Shown here in pieces: positions 45,408-57,387 of a DNA stretch of 64,000 nt; positions within the stretch are counted from its first letter, which is position 1; every line of letters begins with the position of its first letter. A program made the position numbers and the translations under genes. The notes under the pieces were generated by a model. The model searched no databases, was not told where the DNA came from, and saw only the letters and a program-made list of their open reading frames with translations. Where the stretch lies: positions 4,615,486 through 4,679,485 of the forward strand of contig JAESIW010000138.1 in assembly GCA_016802295.1 (NCBI GenBank), in the 5' to 3' direction. This DNA is from Brachionus rotundiformis. Its lineage: Eukaryota > Rotifera > Eurotatoria > Ploima > Brachionidae.

Positions 45408-47096
45408 ATGAATCCAGGTGGACCATCTACACCACAGCGCATGTTTCCCGTCAACCAAATGGGAACGCCGAGTCAAATGCCCAATCAACCAATACGACCA
45501 GCCATACCGCCACAAAATCCCGCACTTTTTAACAATGTAATTAATTATCAATTGCTTAAATCAATTTAACTAACTAGTCCCGTTTTAGAGAAGCTATTCT
45601 CCCCAGACACCATCAATGGGCCAAATGCCCCAGCAAGTTATTCGGGCACCCATGTCCATGATGCAGCAAGCTCCAGGCATTCAGAACGCTGTTAAGAGGC
45701 ACTCTATTCAATTAAATCCGGGTGTCATTCAGCAGCCAATGACCAGTAGCTCACAGTCATCGCTGATAGCAATGCAAAATGAAGCCTTGGCCAGGACCCA
45801 GAATAGACAAATGTATTCCATTATATTTAATTTTTTTCCTAATTTAGTTTAATAAAAATTTTCAGTAAGAAAAAGGGTAAACTTAAAGATAAAATAATAC
45901 CACAAAAAGTTCGCGATCTAGTGCCTGAATCGCAAAGCTACATGGACTTGTTGGCATTTGAGCGCAAACTGGACGCTACTATCATGCGCAAGCGTCTTGA
46001 TATCCAGGAAGCGCTCAAGAGGCCGATCAAGAGCAAAAAAAAGCTTCGAATATTCATCACAAATCAGTATTATCCGAGTAAAACAGATGGAGACAATGAT
46101 GATGACAGCATACCCCAGTGGGAGCTGAAGATAGAAGGCCGCTTGCTTGACGACACCAAGTCCGAGTCAACAAGCAAGACAAAGCCGAGAAAATTCTCCT
46201 CATTTTTTAAGAGCCTGGTAATCGAGCTTGAGAAAGATTTGTACGGGCCTGATAACCATTTGGTAGAGTGGCATAGAACGCCACAAACTGCCGAGACCGA
46301 CGGCTTTCAAGTAAAGCGTCACGGCGACCAAAGCCTCAAGTGCACTATTTTAATGCTGCTTGACTATCAGCCTCCACAATTCAAGCTAGATCCTCGTCTG
46401 GCCAAGATTTTAGGCATTCATACGGCAACTAGGCCTATTATTATTCAATCCATGTGGCAGTACATCAAAATTCACAAGCTACAAGATAGTCAAGAAAAAG
46501 AATACATCAACTTGGACAAGTATTTGCAGCAGATTTTCGAGACAGAGAGAATCCGCTTCTCGGACATTCCAAGCAAATTGCACATGCACTGCATGCCACC
46601 TGATCCAATAGTTATTAATCACATGATTAAGTAAAATCTAAAAATTGCCTAATTTTATAATAAAATAAATTTTAACAGCATTGAAGTAAATGAGCCAAAA
46701 AGGACTTCTATCTACGACATTGAGGTCGAGATAGACGACACGATTAGGGACCAAATGAAGTCATTTTTGTCTACGAGTCAAACTCAGTCTTTGGCAGAAA
46801 TAAGCCAACTGGACACAAAAATAAATGAACTGATTGAGCAGCTAAATCAGTATAAAATAAGTAGAGAATTTTTTGCCAATTTTGCGGATGATCCGCAAGA
46901 TTTTATTCATCAATGGCTAGTGTCGCAATCGAATGACCTAAAGACCATGTTGGATCTAAACGGTAATCCTGAGGAAGAGAGACGTTCACAATTTTTCCAA
47001 GAATCATGGACCGACGAGGCTGTCAGTCGATATTTTTATAACAAAATTCAACAACGGCGAGGTGAACTTGAACAGGCTTTGGGAATAAAAAGCTAA
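45408..47096 (+). CDS. SMARCD1: SMARCD/BAF60 subunit of the SWI/SNF chromatin remodeller
   Basis: Four exons, 45408-45536, 45589-45812, 45866-46630 and 46679-47096, total 1536 nt, 511 residues, close to vertebrate SMARCD1-3. BAF60 proteins link the BAF complex to transcription factors. The N-terminus is Pro/Gln/Met-rich. The conserved core starts at IIPQKVRDLVPESQSYMDLL, followed by MRKRLDIQEALKRP and IFITNQYYPSK. The SWIB domain is around residues 290-370 (LDPRLAKILGIHTATRPIII). The C-terminus GNPEEERRSQFFQESW followed by RYFYNKIQQRRGELEQALGI is nearly invariant in the family. Introns are 48-53 nt. The symbol is family-level, since an invertebrate probably has one SMARCD gene. Confidence 0.97.
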
Positions 47097-47249
47097 ATTA
47101 GGCATTTTTTCTGTAAATAAAATACTAATGTCACTAAAATGTAGAAATATGAATATTTTCAATTTAAAATAAAAGTTACAAAAAACAATTTATTTGTCTC
47201 AATTTTTTAAGGCTTAAAATTATCCTATTTGGTAACCATAATTTCCAAA

Positions 47250-47700
47250 CCGACATGGTTCAAAAGTCATAGATTCAAGTCAAATTGTTATTGGATTAGT
47301 AATAGGAGTAGCATCATCAAGCTTCGTTTTGAAACTATTCACATTTGATGCAGTAACAACAATCTTAGGCTATTTGTTCCACCAGTCTATTTACCAATTT
47401 GCTCATCTCACGTTGTAATGCTTTAGTGTGTCTTATCAGATTCTATCTTCTTGATTCTGGTTCAGGATCTTGACAGAAATTTATCCCATTCTTAAGTTTG
47501 ACAATCTCATAGCCATTTATTATCTTAAAATATTTGTTACCAAGTCATCTCGGGTCCTTCTTGTTTTTAAGTCTGACTGTTCCAGCTTGTTTAATCTTTC
47601 TTTATATACAAAATTTCGAAACTCAGGAATCAGTTTTATCGCTCTTCTCTGAATTTTCTCCAACTCTTTAATATCTTTTTCAAGATATGGATGTTAACGT
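47250..47700 (-). pseudogene. LINE reverse transcriptase 3' end, partly decayed
   Basis: On the minus strand: DIKELEKIQRRAIKLIPEF, then RNFVYKERLNKLEQSDLKT, then RRTRDDLVTNI, a frameshift, IINGYEIVKLKNGINF, then REMSKLVNRLVEQIA and finally VVTASNVNSFKTKLDDA. This is the complete C-terminal end of a CR1/L2/Jockey-type LINE polymerase, the best preserved in the window. At least two stops or frameshifts make it inactive. Part of it (47371-47562) is duplicated at 26856-27048. Confidence 0.88.
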
Positions 47701-47868
47701 AAATTTTTAAAATCAGCAAATTTGTAAATTTACTAGTACTTTAGTAAATCAATAAAATAACTAGTAAAAAAATTTGTTTTATTAATTTCCTGAAAAAAAT
47801 AAAAAATTGAGTAAATTACTGAATAAAATTTAGTATATTGCTGAATTAATCAGTAAATTTGAAATTAT

Positions 47869-48120
47869 TTATTTATTTATACAACTGTCATTAGCCCCGT
47901 GACATCTCGAGTTGCATAAAACCCTGCCTTCTTACATGAACAACGATTTGTTAAACATCCCCCAGTACAATTACACTTAAGTATACCTTGACCACCACCA
48001 ATTGATATTTCTTTAACTGCCTACCTAACGCTCAATTTTTTATCGAGTCTAACTTTCAACTTCAACGCTACAATCTTCGACCAAATCAAAACTATTCCTT
48101 GCAAACATAATATCTAAAAC
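47869..48120 (-). pseudogene. second copy of the KRBA2-like integrase 3' end
   Basis: The minus strand encodes a fragment aligning with the end of the 2.3-2.6 kb integrase: MFARNSFDLVEDCSVEVE, then after disruption EISIGGGQGILKCNCTGGC, then LTNRCSCKKAGF. After a one-base loss in a T-run it resumes as NSRCHGANDSCINK and a stop at 47869-47871. The Cys pattern of the tail is the same in both copies. The rest of the element is absent. It lies about 170 bases beyond the LINE tail, so two transposon remnants are adjacent here. Confidence 0.88.
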
Positions 48121-49585
48121 AGCAACAATTTATTGCATTTTTTAAGTGAAGTGTAACAATGGATACGAACAACAGTTTAATGTTCTTTGCGTTCTTTAAA
48201 TTTAAAGGCCCTTCTTAGGATTGCTAATATTTAATTATTTGAAATATCCCTCGATTTGAATCTTTAAGTTTTAAACGTTTTATTGATTAAAAATTATTGA
48301 TTTGAGAATTAAATCTAATTGTACAATAAGTGTTATTAAAATACATATCATACATATCGTAAATTGCTACAAAAATATAAATTATAAATTATAAACTAGT
48401 TATATGATTAAACAAGATAGAGACTTGCTCTCGCGTTTTGGCTGTTAGAATCGTTGCGAAGTTTTCGAAGGAACTTCTGTAAGAAGCTGTTGCGATAAGC
48501 AGCCTTATTTGTTTCTTTTAGTATCTTTAAGTCTTTAGAGATTACAAACCTGGCTCTTTTTCGCAGTTTAAAGTGCAACTTAATTCCACTAAAAATACTT
48601 GAAAAATTTATCATTTATTAGAGAATTTTGCGCTCTTTAAAAATTTATATAGATATAGTAACTTTTGAATGAAAACTCATCTCAAAAATTTCAAAAAACT
48701 AAACCACTGTTTTCAAAAACTATCCCTCTAGTCAACTTCTGTTGTATCTAGCATGTATAAGTCTTACCCTTTCTCTCACCTCCCAAATCGAGTAAGCTAT
48801 CTAATTTTTTCAATTTCGACTCTTCAGATTTATCAAATTTTAGTTTGTTTTAAATTTAAACTTAATACATGAATAAATTAAATTAGTTTTTCTTATTTTG
48901 TGAACAATATGGAATACTTTTAACTATAAACGACCCTTGTCTTATATTTTACTAGCTTATGCCAACGTGTAAAAATTCAGACTAAAATAAGATATTGGTA
49001 ATTTTTTATGAATTTTTTAGATCAAAAATCAAAATCGTTTTTGAGTATATTTAAAAAAATATGGTAAAAAAATAATTTTTGTCATTTCTCGCAAAAAATA
49101 AGTCCAACTAATTTAAAAGTTTTATGTTTAAATTAATGTATCATTAAATTTGTATGTGAAGAATACCAATTCATAATGCGGATTGATATTTATAGATTTG
49201 GAAAAGCTTAGTGACAAATTAATCTAGTTTGTTATGAATTTAAAGCAGTTGTATTTTATTATAACTCTGTTAATAAACCTTTAAAAAACTAGATAATTAT
49301 ATCATGTTTTAATTATAAAGCCTAATTAAGATATGTACTCATTTATTTTAAATCTAGGGCATGTTTTTTAACTAAAACTTTTGAGCACTCATTTTTACTA
49401 ATGTTGTATAACAACAATTTATAGGTCAATGGAGATTTAAAACCAAAATTAATGTTAAGTTGAATTTTCATATAAAAACTCTATAATTATTGTGTTTATC
49501 ATTAATTATTAAATTCATATAATTATAATTTTTGCAAAATATTATTAAATAAATTTATCATTTTAAATTATTTTAAATTGATACA
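48121..49585. other. intergenic, no gene seen
   Basis: A basic 68-residue frame (48408-48614, minus) is present but has no homology or splice context that I recognise. The rest is AT-rich spacer upstream of the ZC3H3-like gene. Confidence 0.35.
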
Positions 49586-51364
49586 ATGAATTATCACAAA
49601 TCAAACATCTATAGAAGCAGTTCTTTTTTCTATTCGGACAAGTCAAGCAGACACCACCCAAGCAATAGGAGTTTTAGGGCTGTTACCAAAGATAGCCATT
49701 CTAGCTCATCCTCGACACAGAAATCAAACTTGGTTCAAAAATCAATTGAATCATCTAATAAATTAGACGAACTGCTAAAAAAATGCCAACAAATTGGATC
49801 TTCACAATCTTTAGATCAAATCTCTCCGAAATTTGTCCAGAACCCAAATTGTAACAGCAATCTGACAAAAATTAGCGATTGTATTGTAAATTTAAGTTAT
49901 ACGCAATAGCCTAATTAAAAAGTTTTCATTTTAGATAAATTAGTTAAGAACGATAGGCCTTGCCAACCTGCTAATCTAAACCACTTGACAAAAGAGTCTT
50001 CTCGCGTTTATAAAAAAGCATCGAGATTTAAATTAGTTAAACAAAAGCCAATGACTATTAAAATTAATTTAAATAGTTTATTAAGCCAGAGTTTGGTAAA
50101 CATTAGACCTAAATGCACGAGACACCCACCTGGCAATAGGTCAATACTATGGAAAACATTAAAAAAAAACAAATATAAGCTCAGCAATATAAAAAAAAAT
50201 ACCAAACTATTAAATAAAAATCAATTTAAATATATTGATAATCAAGCATCTCGACTTAACAAGTATAAGCTTATCAACTCAAATAATTTGCACCGAACTC
50301 GTATCGATGCTGGCAAAAAAATACTCCTTGCTAAGTTTGTTTTTAAAAATATTTATAAGGACAAAGTTAAGTTTTATTTTAGAAATTAGTTTATTTATTT
50401 TTATTAATTTTATTTTTTGGTTAAATTAAATAATTAATAATAGACTTAAAATGTCCACTGGAGCTAACTTGAGTTTTAAACAGACTTTTAAAGCCCAAGT
50501 TAAATTTTGTGAAGCTGTCAGCTAACATTTTTCTTAAGTAACTTGGTCAACAGGAGCAAATTAACTATCAACAGAACAATCAAAAAAACTCATAATCAAT
50601 CTCTTATCAAAAAATCAGCCACAAATATAATGAATTTGAATAACAAATTGGAAAAAAAATATTGTTTGTTTTATAATAGATTTGGTCGGTGTTCAAGAGG
50701 AGAAAGTTGTCCTTACATCCATGATCCTCAACGAGTGTCATTGTGTCCAAGGTATTGTTTATTTTATTTTTGCCAAAGATCAAATTTTGTTTAGATTTCT
50801 GCGGGGTACATGCAAGGTCGAAAATTGTCCATTCTCTCACGAAACAAATCCCGAAAAAATCCCGGTGTGTTCATATTTTGCCTCAGGATGTTGTAATAGA
50901 GAAAACTGTCCTTACCAGCATATATTTTATGGGAAGGATGCTAAATTTTGCGTTAACTTCGCAAAAGGCTACTGTCCACTAGGATCCAAGGTAACAAAAT
51001 TTCTAGTTGTGGAAGCAAGTTGTTATTTTAATTGACAGTGTGAAAATTTGCACTTGATTGAGTGTCCGGAATTCGAAAAGAACAAAAAATGTCCAAGAGG
51101 TAAAAAATGTCCACTATTGCATAGGAAAAAAAAGAAACATCATAAAAAAGAAAGCAATGATGGGGAAAATGAGACTTTGGTTTTTGTACCAGATTTTAAA
51201 ACCAGTGATGAGAAAATCAAGATTTTTGAAACCAAAGGTTTGTTTTTTAAACAGTAATGTAAAATTACTTTTTTTTTCAAATATCAGAATCAAAAAATGA
51301 CTTGGTCGAGAAGTTTAAATTAAGGCCATCGTTTAATATAAAAAAAACTAACGCAAGTAAGTAG
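49586..51364 (+). CDS. ZC3H3-like CCCH zinc-finger protein
   Basis: ZC3H3 couples mRNA polyadenylation to nuclear export. Firm exons: 50539-50751, 50795-50990, 51039-51237 and 51288-51364. They carry five tandem CCCH fingers: CLFYNRFGRC...CPYIH, then a finger split by the intron at 50752 (RGTC...CPFSH), CSYFASGCC...CPYQH, CVNFAKGYC..GSKC, and CPEFEKNKKC...CPLLH. The order and spacing match ZC3H3. Proposed N-terminal exons are 49586-49880 and 49935-50370. They encode Ser-rich and Lys/Asn-rich sequence with SRFKLVKQKP, which resembles the ZC3H3 mid-region. With these the sum is 1416 nt (471 residues) in frame. The donor at 50370/50388 and the acceptor at 50539/50552 are ambiguous, since more than one pair keeps frame. 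Confidence 0.82.
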
Positions 51365-53935
51365 ACATGTAAATAAACAAAAAATTTTATTGTTATATTT
51401 TATTTTAAAATAAAAATTATTCACATTTTTTTGTTTTATTACAAATTTTTAATCAAAATTCATTTGGTCGTTTTTATCTAGTTTGGTCTTAATTCCCAAT
51501 CAAATGAAATTTACAAATTCAGATTTGATTATATAGCCAGATAAAAAATGTTGAAATTAAGCAAAATTTGAATTATATTTTTAATTAAAATTTATCTTTA
51601 GGAGCATAATATCATATCAAAATATCTAATTTAAACTATTTTTAATTGTTAAAAAATATTTAATGAAATTTCTTTAATTAAAAGGAAGACAATTATCCAT
51701 ACTATTATTTAGAATTAAGGTATTAAATATTTAAGCTTTTTGGAAGAAAAGCTAAGCTCTTTATGTAATTAATTAATGTCAAATTTAATCCAATTTTACA
51801 CTAACGATTATCCAGCTTGATTAAAATGATCATTTTTAATAATTTGCTATTTTGAATTAGATTTTAAAATATTCAAAGGCAAGCTTTTAATTTTTTTTCA
51901 AATTTTCAATTAAAGAGGAAAATTCATTTACTTTTTTGTTGATTTAATTGAAATTATTAAAAATATTCTATTCTTCGAAAATATAATTGTTGAGTTAATT
52001 AAGTTAATACGCAAATTGAATATTTAATGTAATTTTAAATTAATCAATAAAAAAAATTGGTATTAGTTTTTATTTTGAAAATATTGATAAATAGACATAT
52101 AAAAAATTCTAGAGTAAATAGAATTAATTGGAGTTGTTTTCTAATTCTTTTTATTATTTTTTCCTTTATTCAATCTTTACGTCACATTTTTTTATACTTT
52201 TTGTGGGATTCTATAAAAAAATCACCTATTATGCTTTGCTACCATAAAATTGTCAATTCTTGATCAGAATTAAGCTTTATAATTTTTAATAAATCTTACT
52301 TCGTTTAGAAAATAATGTTCAACTTCAACAAACGAATAAAAAATTTTAAGTTCTAAAATGTCATGTGAGCCAAGTCATTGAAAATAATACAATTTTTAAT
52401 TTCAAATTTATTTCCAGTCTTGAATATTTAAAATGTTAATATTCTAGATAAATATTTTCTAAATAATTAATGAAAAAATCATTGAAATGAGTATCAATTT
52501 ATTGATTGGATCAAAACAAAGTTTCTTAAAAAAGAAACAATTTTAAAAATAGAGTACGAAATATGCTGAAAAAATGTGTAAAAAAAAAAAACAATTTTAA
52601 GTGCATTCAAAACAATTTTTTTATCGAAAAGATATTTTAATCATTTTCTTTAAATGCACTAAAAATGTAGTTTGATTATAGTTTATTTTAGTTATTGTTA
52701 ATTCAATTTAACTATTTATTTAAAAGAAAGTTTAAGTTAAATTTCTCTTTTCTGAATTTTTAAAATAATAAGGCCAGAAGTGTTAAAAATTTGATAGTAA
52801 ATTATCTCTTTTCTTTTCCTGATTTATTGAATTTTTTTTTCATAAACGACTCTATTTCCGGTAAGCGGAAAAATTTATTTAACAAAAAAGTAACATATTA
52901 TTAAAAAATTTCTATTTTTATAACTTTTTAATTGTTAATAATGATTCTATTTAAATTTTAAGAACATCAAAATATTTTTATCTTATAAATTAATAATTTC
53001 ACTTGAATAATTAAAATTTTAATAGATGATTCGATACATAGCGTATAATTAGGCTATTTTATAAGAAAATGGATAAATGAGTCGTGAAAGATGCTAAAGA
53101 GTATCGGAATTATAAACTGATTAACGTAAACTCAAATTTGATAAGTAGTTTTAGTTCAAGTTGAAATTATTTAATTTATATAGCATGATTAGTTATAATT
53201 ATTATCCTGATTTTTATAAAGAAAATATTTGAAAGAATTTAGTCTGCTAAAAATGAAATTTCTTTTATGAAATAAAATTGGAAAGAAAAACATTCAATTT
53301 AATATATCAATTTTAAAACTGAATTAAATGTTTTAAAATTTTAGTTATCGGAAAAAAAATAATTAATCATATTTAGGATATTAATCATCAATTTTAAATA
53401 AATTTAAAATATTAATTCATTCACAAAATGCTATTAATTGATTAAATCAATTTTGATAATTCATATAAGCCCAAATCAAAATTACAGCTACTTTTTCAAT
53501 AAAGAGTAATTAAGTAAGAATCATATTAAATTAATCTAAATTAAAACGTAATTCTGATAAAATCAGACCAAATATCATCAATTAATAAAATCCAGGGTTA
53601 AATTTTCATTTATAAATATGAACAACTTTGTTGGAGTGTTAAATTTTTTTAATTATCTATAATTTATACTTGTGCCGTAAAGCAAAAGTAGATATGGTAG
53701 AAAATTGGTACTTATTGGTAGATAATTTGTATTTTGGTGCTCTTTCGTTATTAGTTTAATATTAACATCAAAAAGCATATTTTTATTTTACGCTTTTATT
53801 TCCTTCAATTCTTCAAAAAAAAAGAATCTTTAATTAACCACTGTATAATTTTTTGCACTTAAGATATTTTTAATTAGACCCTTACGAAAAAAAAACATGA
53901 TTCTTTTTGTGAAAATATAAAAATTTTAGTCAAAA
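51365..53935. other. intergenic, no gene seen
   Basis: About 2.6 kb, among the most AT-rich parts of the window. It separates the ZC3H3-like gene from opsin 2 and should contain the opsin 2 promoter. No exon, long repeat or mobile element is recognisable. Confidence 0.4.
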
Positions 53936-56900
53936 ATGTATGTGAATGATTATTGGAAACAATTTGGTCAAATCGAGCTTAAATGGCACTACGTCAATGC
54001 TTTTTTTTATGCCGCAATCGGTGTATTGAGCTTTATCGCCAATTCAATGGTTCTTTTATACATTTTTAGGTAATTTGACTTAATATTCCGTTGTCACTTT
54101 AATTTATTAACTAATTAGAATTATTTATAAGGGTCAAAAAAAAGACCAACAGATCTGATGGAATATTATTTTCAGTTAATTTGGCAATAGCTGATATTTT
54201 CAAAGTTTTGATTAATTTACCAATGACGGCAATCAGCAGCTTTTATGGTGAATGGATTTTTGACCAAATAGGCAAGATTATAAATATTTTAGAATCAATA
54301 TTTTCTTATTCAAATAGTGTTTTCTAGCTTTTAGCTAAATCTGCTGAATATATTCTTTTCTAATATGAAAAAAGTCCCCTTTAAATATCCCATTGTACTT
54401 TATTTTAAATAATTGAGCTATTTATTATCAAAATATACCTTAAACTCTATTAAGTATCGTAATAATTAAAAAATTTTTTAAGGTTGTGATATTTATGGTC
54501 TTGCCGGTGGACTGTTTGGATTCATAAGCATCACTACTTTAGTTTTTATGAGTTTGGAGAGATATCTTATTGTTAAATCACCATTGAACGTAGAATGCTT
54601 TAACTCTAAAATAAAAATGAGTAATATTTCAGTTTTTGATTTTTTTGAACAACAATCAAAATATTTATTTTCTATATTCTATTCTATTCTATAATTTAAA
54701 ATGAAATTAGAAAAAATTTATCTTTTATAAAAATGGTTGGATTTTTAATTTAAAAAACTCATCAACATCAGTAAAAATGTTCAGTTGGATTAAATAGGGA
54801 ATAAATGACAATTTATGAGCACACAAATAATATTGTTTATTGGCTAGGATTTATTGCGTACCAAAAAAGCTAACTCGTGTAACAGAAAAATTATAAAAAT
54901 AACGAAATAGATAATTAATAAGACAAAAAAAATAAAATTGAGACAAAAAATTATACAAAAATTTATAAAAAGCAAAAAATTATTGTCGCACCAAAGCTTC
55001 TTTTGTTTTTGGAATACGATCTCTTTTTATTTTAGAATATTTTTAGCTTGCATTGGTACATTAAATAAATTAAATTGAATTACAGAAAAAATGATGTGTT
55101 TACAAATTTATTATTTGGAAAAACAATAGCAGGTACAGAACAGGATTATGCACGTGTGTAGCATTCTTGGGGTGAAAAATTTGTATTCAGAGACTTTTAA
55201 TTTGTTCAGGTCTTCCATAATTTTAGCTTTATTTATTTAGAATTGTTGTTAGCCTTATCTTTCATTTTATATTAGAGACATTACGCTTCTTAATTAAGGA
55301 TAAAGAACATAAAAAAGGATGTTGACTCGGACTCAATCAATCAATTCAAGAATTGCTATGATGCCGTCACTACTGGACACCAAGTTTTTACCACATAATA
55401 ATTTTTAATTAACTTAACAAACAATTTCTACTATAAACCCCGCACAGTTCCTTCTAGTTCCTTTCTTACTTTGTACTGTAAATTTTGACAATAACTCTAA
55501 AAATTTATAGTTCTTCTAACGGGTGCCCAATAATGCTTGTCTTAAACTTTAATTATTAAAAAAATATATCATGCAATAAAGATAAACTAATGAAATTTTA
55601 CAGTCTTATACGAAATTTTATCTTTTTTTCAAAAATGATCATGTTTTTTTTAATTATTTATTTTTTTCACATGTCCAGCCCGTAAGTGTCATGTATAATC
55701 CTTGGCAAAATTGTCCTCGGTGGTTTACAAAATTCGAATATCACTTTGATATATCTGTTTGTACAGAATTTAATTTTGATTAAAATGAGCCATAACTCAT
55801 TTTATTCGGATGTTTTTTACAGAAGTTATGATCAAAAAACATCAAAATTATTACCTAGAATAAGAGCTAGAAAATAAGTGGCTTATTTATATTCAAGTTT
55901 GATTTTAAGCAATATTGTAAACCACCAAGGACAATTTTGCCAAGGATTATACATGACACTTACGGACTGGACATGTGAAAAAAATAAATAATTAAAAAAA
56001 ACATGATCATTTTTGAAAAATAGATAAAATTTCGTATAAGACTGTAAAATTTCATTAGTTTATCTTTATTGCATGATATATTTTTTTAATAATTAAAGTT
56101 TAAGACAAGCATTATTGGGCACCCGTTATTTCTGTAATTTTTCTTAAATAGCGTAATGGAGATCTATACCATAGGAGACCTCCTTGTAGGTCGCCTCGGC
56201 AAGTTTGCTTCTTATTATTATCATTATTTTTATTTCTTAAACAGCTTACATATATAAAGTCGAGTCGATGGTGCCATTTAATGCCAAGTGATCACTAGAT
56301 AAAGCTTCAAAGGAAGTGGATATCTGATCGGGAAAACTATTCTTCGGCTCTTCTAAAAGCGCCTCGGGCTAAACACCTAACCGCACAAGTATTAAAGAGT
56401 AACAACGAAATCAAATTGTGACCCTATGCTCCACAAGAATTTTCTAAAGTTGTCCCAAGATTCTTTTAAACTGAATTATTCTTCTAGATTTATCTAGTAT
56501 AAAAAAATTTAAAAAAAAAAGAGGTCAGAAAACAAAGTTATCAATGAGTTAAATTCAATACGAAAAAGATATAGAATGAAATAAAATTTTTTAAATATAT
56601 ATCTTAATTATTTTGTAAATTAATCTATTAATTAACTTTTATTTTAGTTTGTATCACATTTACGTGGATTTATTCAGCTTTGTTGATTGTTCTTCAGATT
56701 TTTTTAAAAAATGGTTTTGTCCTCGAAGGCATGCTTACTTCGTGTTCATTTGACTACCTTAGTCGAGATTTAGTCACGCGCTGTTACATGATTTTGATGT
56801 TAATAGGTGGCTTCGCAGTTCCATTTATGCTAATAGTCCTATTTTATGTTCTTACCAAAAATGAATTGAAAAAAAAAAACAACTATTTTTTCCGTATGAA

Positions 56901-57387
56901 TTCAAGTGAGAGGCGACGTACATTCAACCCATTGATAATATTTGAAGACAATTCAATAAATTCAAGAGACATAGGATCAGTTTTAGTTAAGAGAGAATCA
57001 TTTGAAACCGGAGGTAAATTTTCAGAATGGAAGCAAAAGATTTTTGTATCCAAAAGAAATTCATCCTTGTGCCAAAGTTATTCCACAAACAATTTGTCCC
57101 AATCTTCTAGAAACTATTACTATTACCTGTTAAGACGCGAAAAAAGAGTCTTGAAGCGCATAATTTTAAATGTAACTTGCTTCTGTTTAGCATGGATGCC
57201 TTATGTTATAATGACCTTAACAGCTCAATTTGGAAACAACATCCAGAATTATGTAAATCCTTTTACAACTTCGATTCCAGCAATTATTGCCAAAATTTCT
57301 TCCATTTATAACCCAATACTCTACACGCTAACTAGTAAAAACTGTAAGAAGTATTACATGCGTTTATTTCGTATTTCAAAAAATTAA
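53936..57387 (+). CDS. opsin 2 (retinal-binding GPCR), paralogue of opsin 1
   Basis: Four exons, 53936-54069, 54132-54271, 54483-54620 and 56648-57387, total 1152 nt, 383 residues. The start MYVNDYWKQFG parallels MYVNEYWKNFA of opsin 1. Seven helices with NLAIAD (helix 2), GCDIYGLAGG (helix 3 Cys), ERY, LTSCSFDYLSRD in loop 2, CLAWMPYV in helix 6 and AKISSIYNPILY in helix 7, whose Lys (about 353) is the Schiff-base lysine. Exon 1 has the same length as in opsin 1 (134 nt), and the first two introns sit at the same codons. The second intron starts GC (ATAG|GCAAG) where opsin 1 has GT. The third intron, 54621-56647, has no counterpart in opsin 1 and contains a large inverted repeat. Intracellular loop 3 is long and Ser/Arg-rich. 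Confidence 0.92.
55517..56128. repeat. inverted-repeat element inside opsin 2 intron 3
   Basis: Arms 55517-55731 and about 55915-56128 (each about 214 bases) are near-perfect reverse complements. They begin TAACGGGTGCCCAA and end TTGGGCACCCGTTA, around a central region of roughly 185 bases. The sequence CACATGTCCAG in the left arm and CTGGACATGTG in the right arm is shared with the motif near 2676 and 5156. A 63-codon frame covers the left arm end and the loop but looks accidental. It is probably a fold-back or MITE-type mobile element. Confidence 0.88.

Noticed and set aside
48408..48614. Basic 68-residue minus-strand frame
   Set aside because: Lysine/arginine-rich but without family match, signal peptide or splice context; chance cannot be excluded.
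52057..52263. Hydrophobic 68-residue frame
   Set aside because: The first part is low-complexity AT-derived sequence. There is no homology and it sits in a very AT-rich spacer.
55686..55877. 63-residue frame inside the opsin 2 intron
   Set aside because: It spans the arm end and loop of an inverted repeat, so it is most likely accidental.
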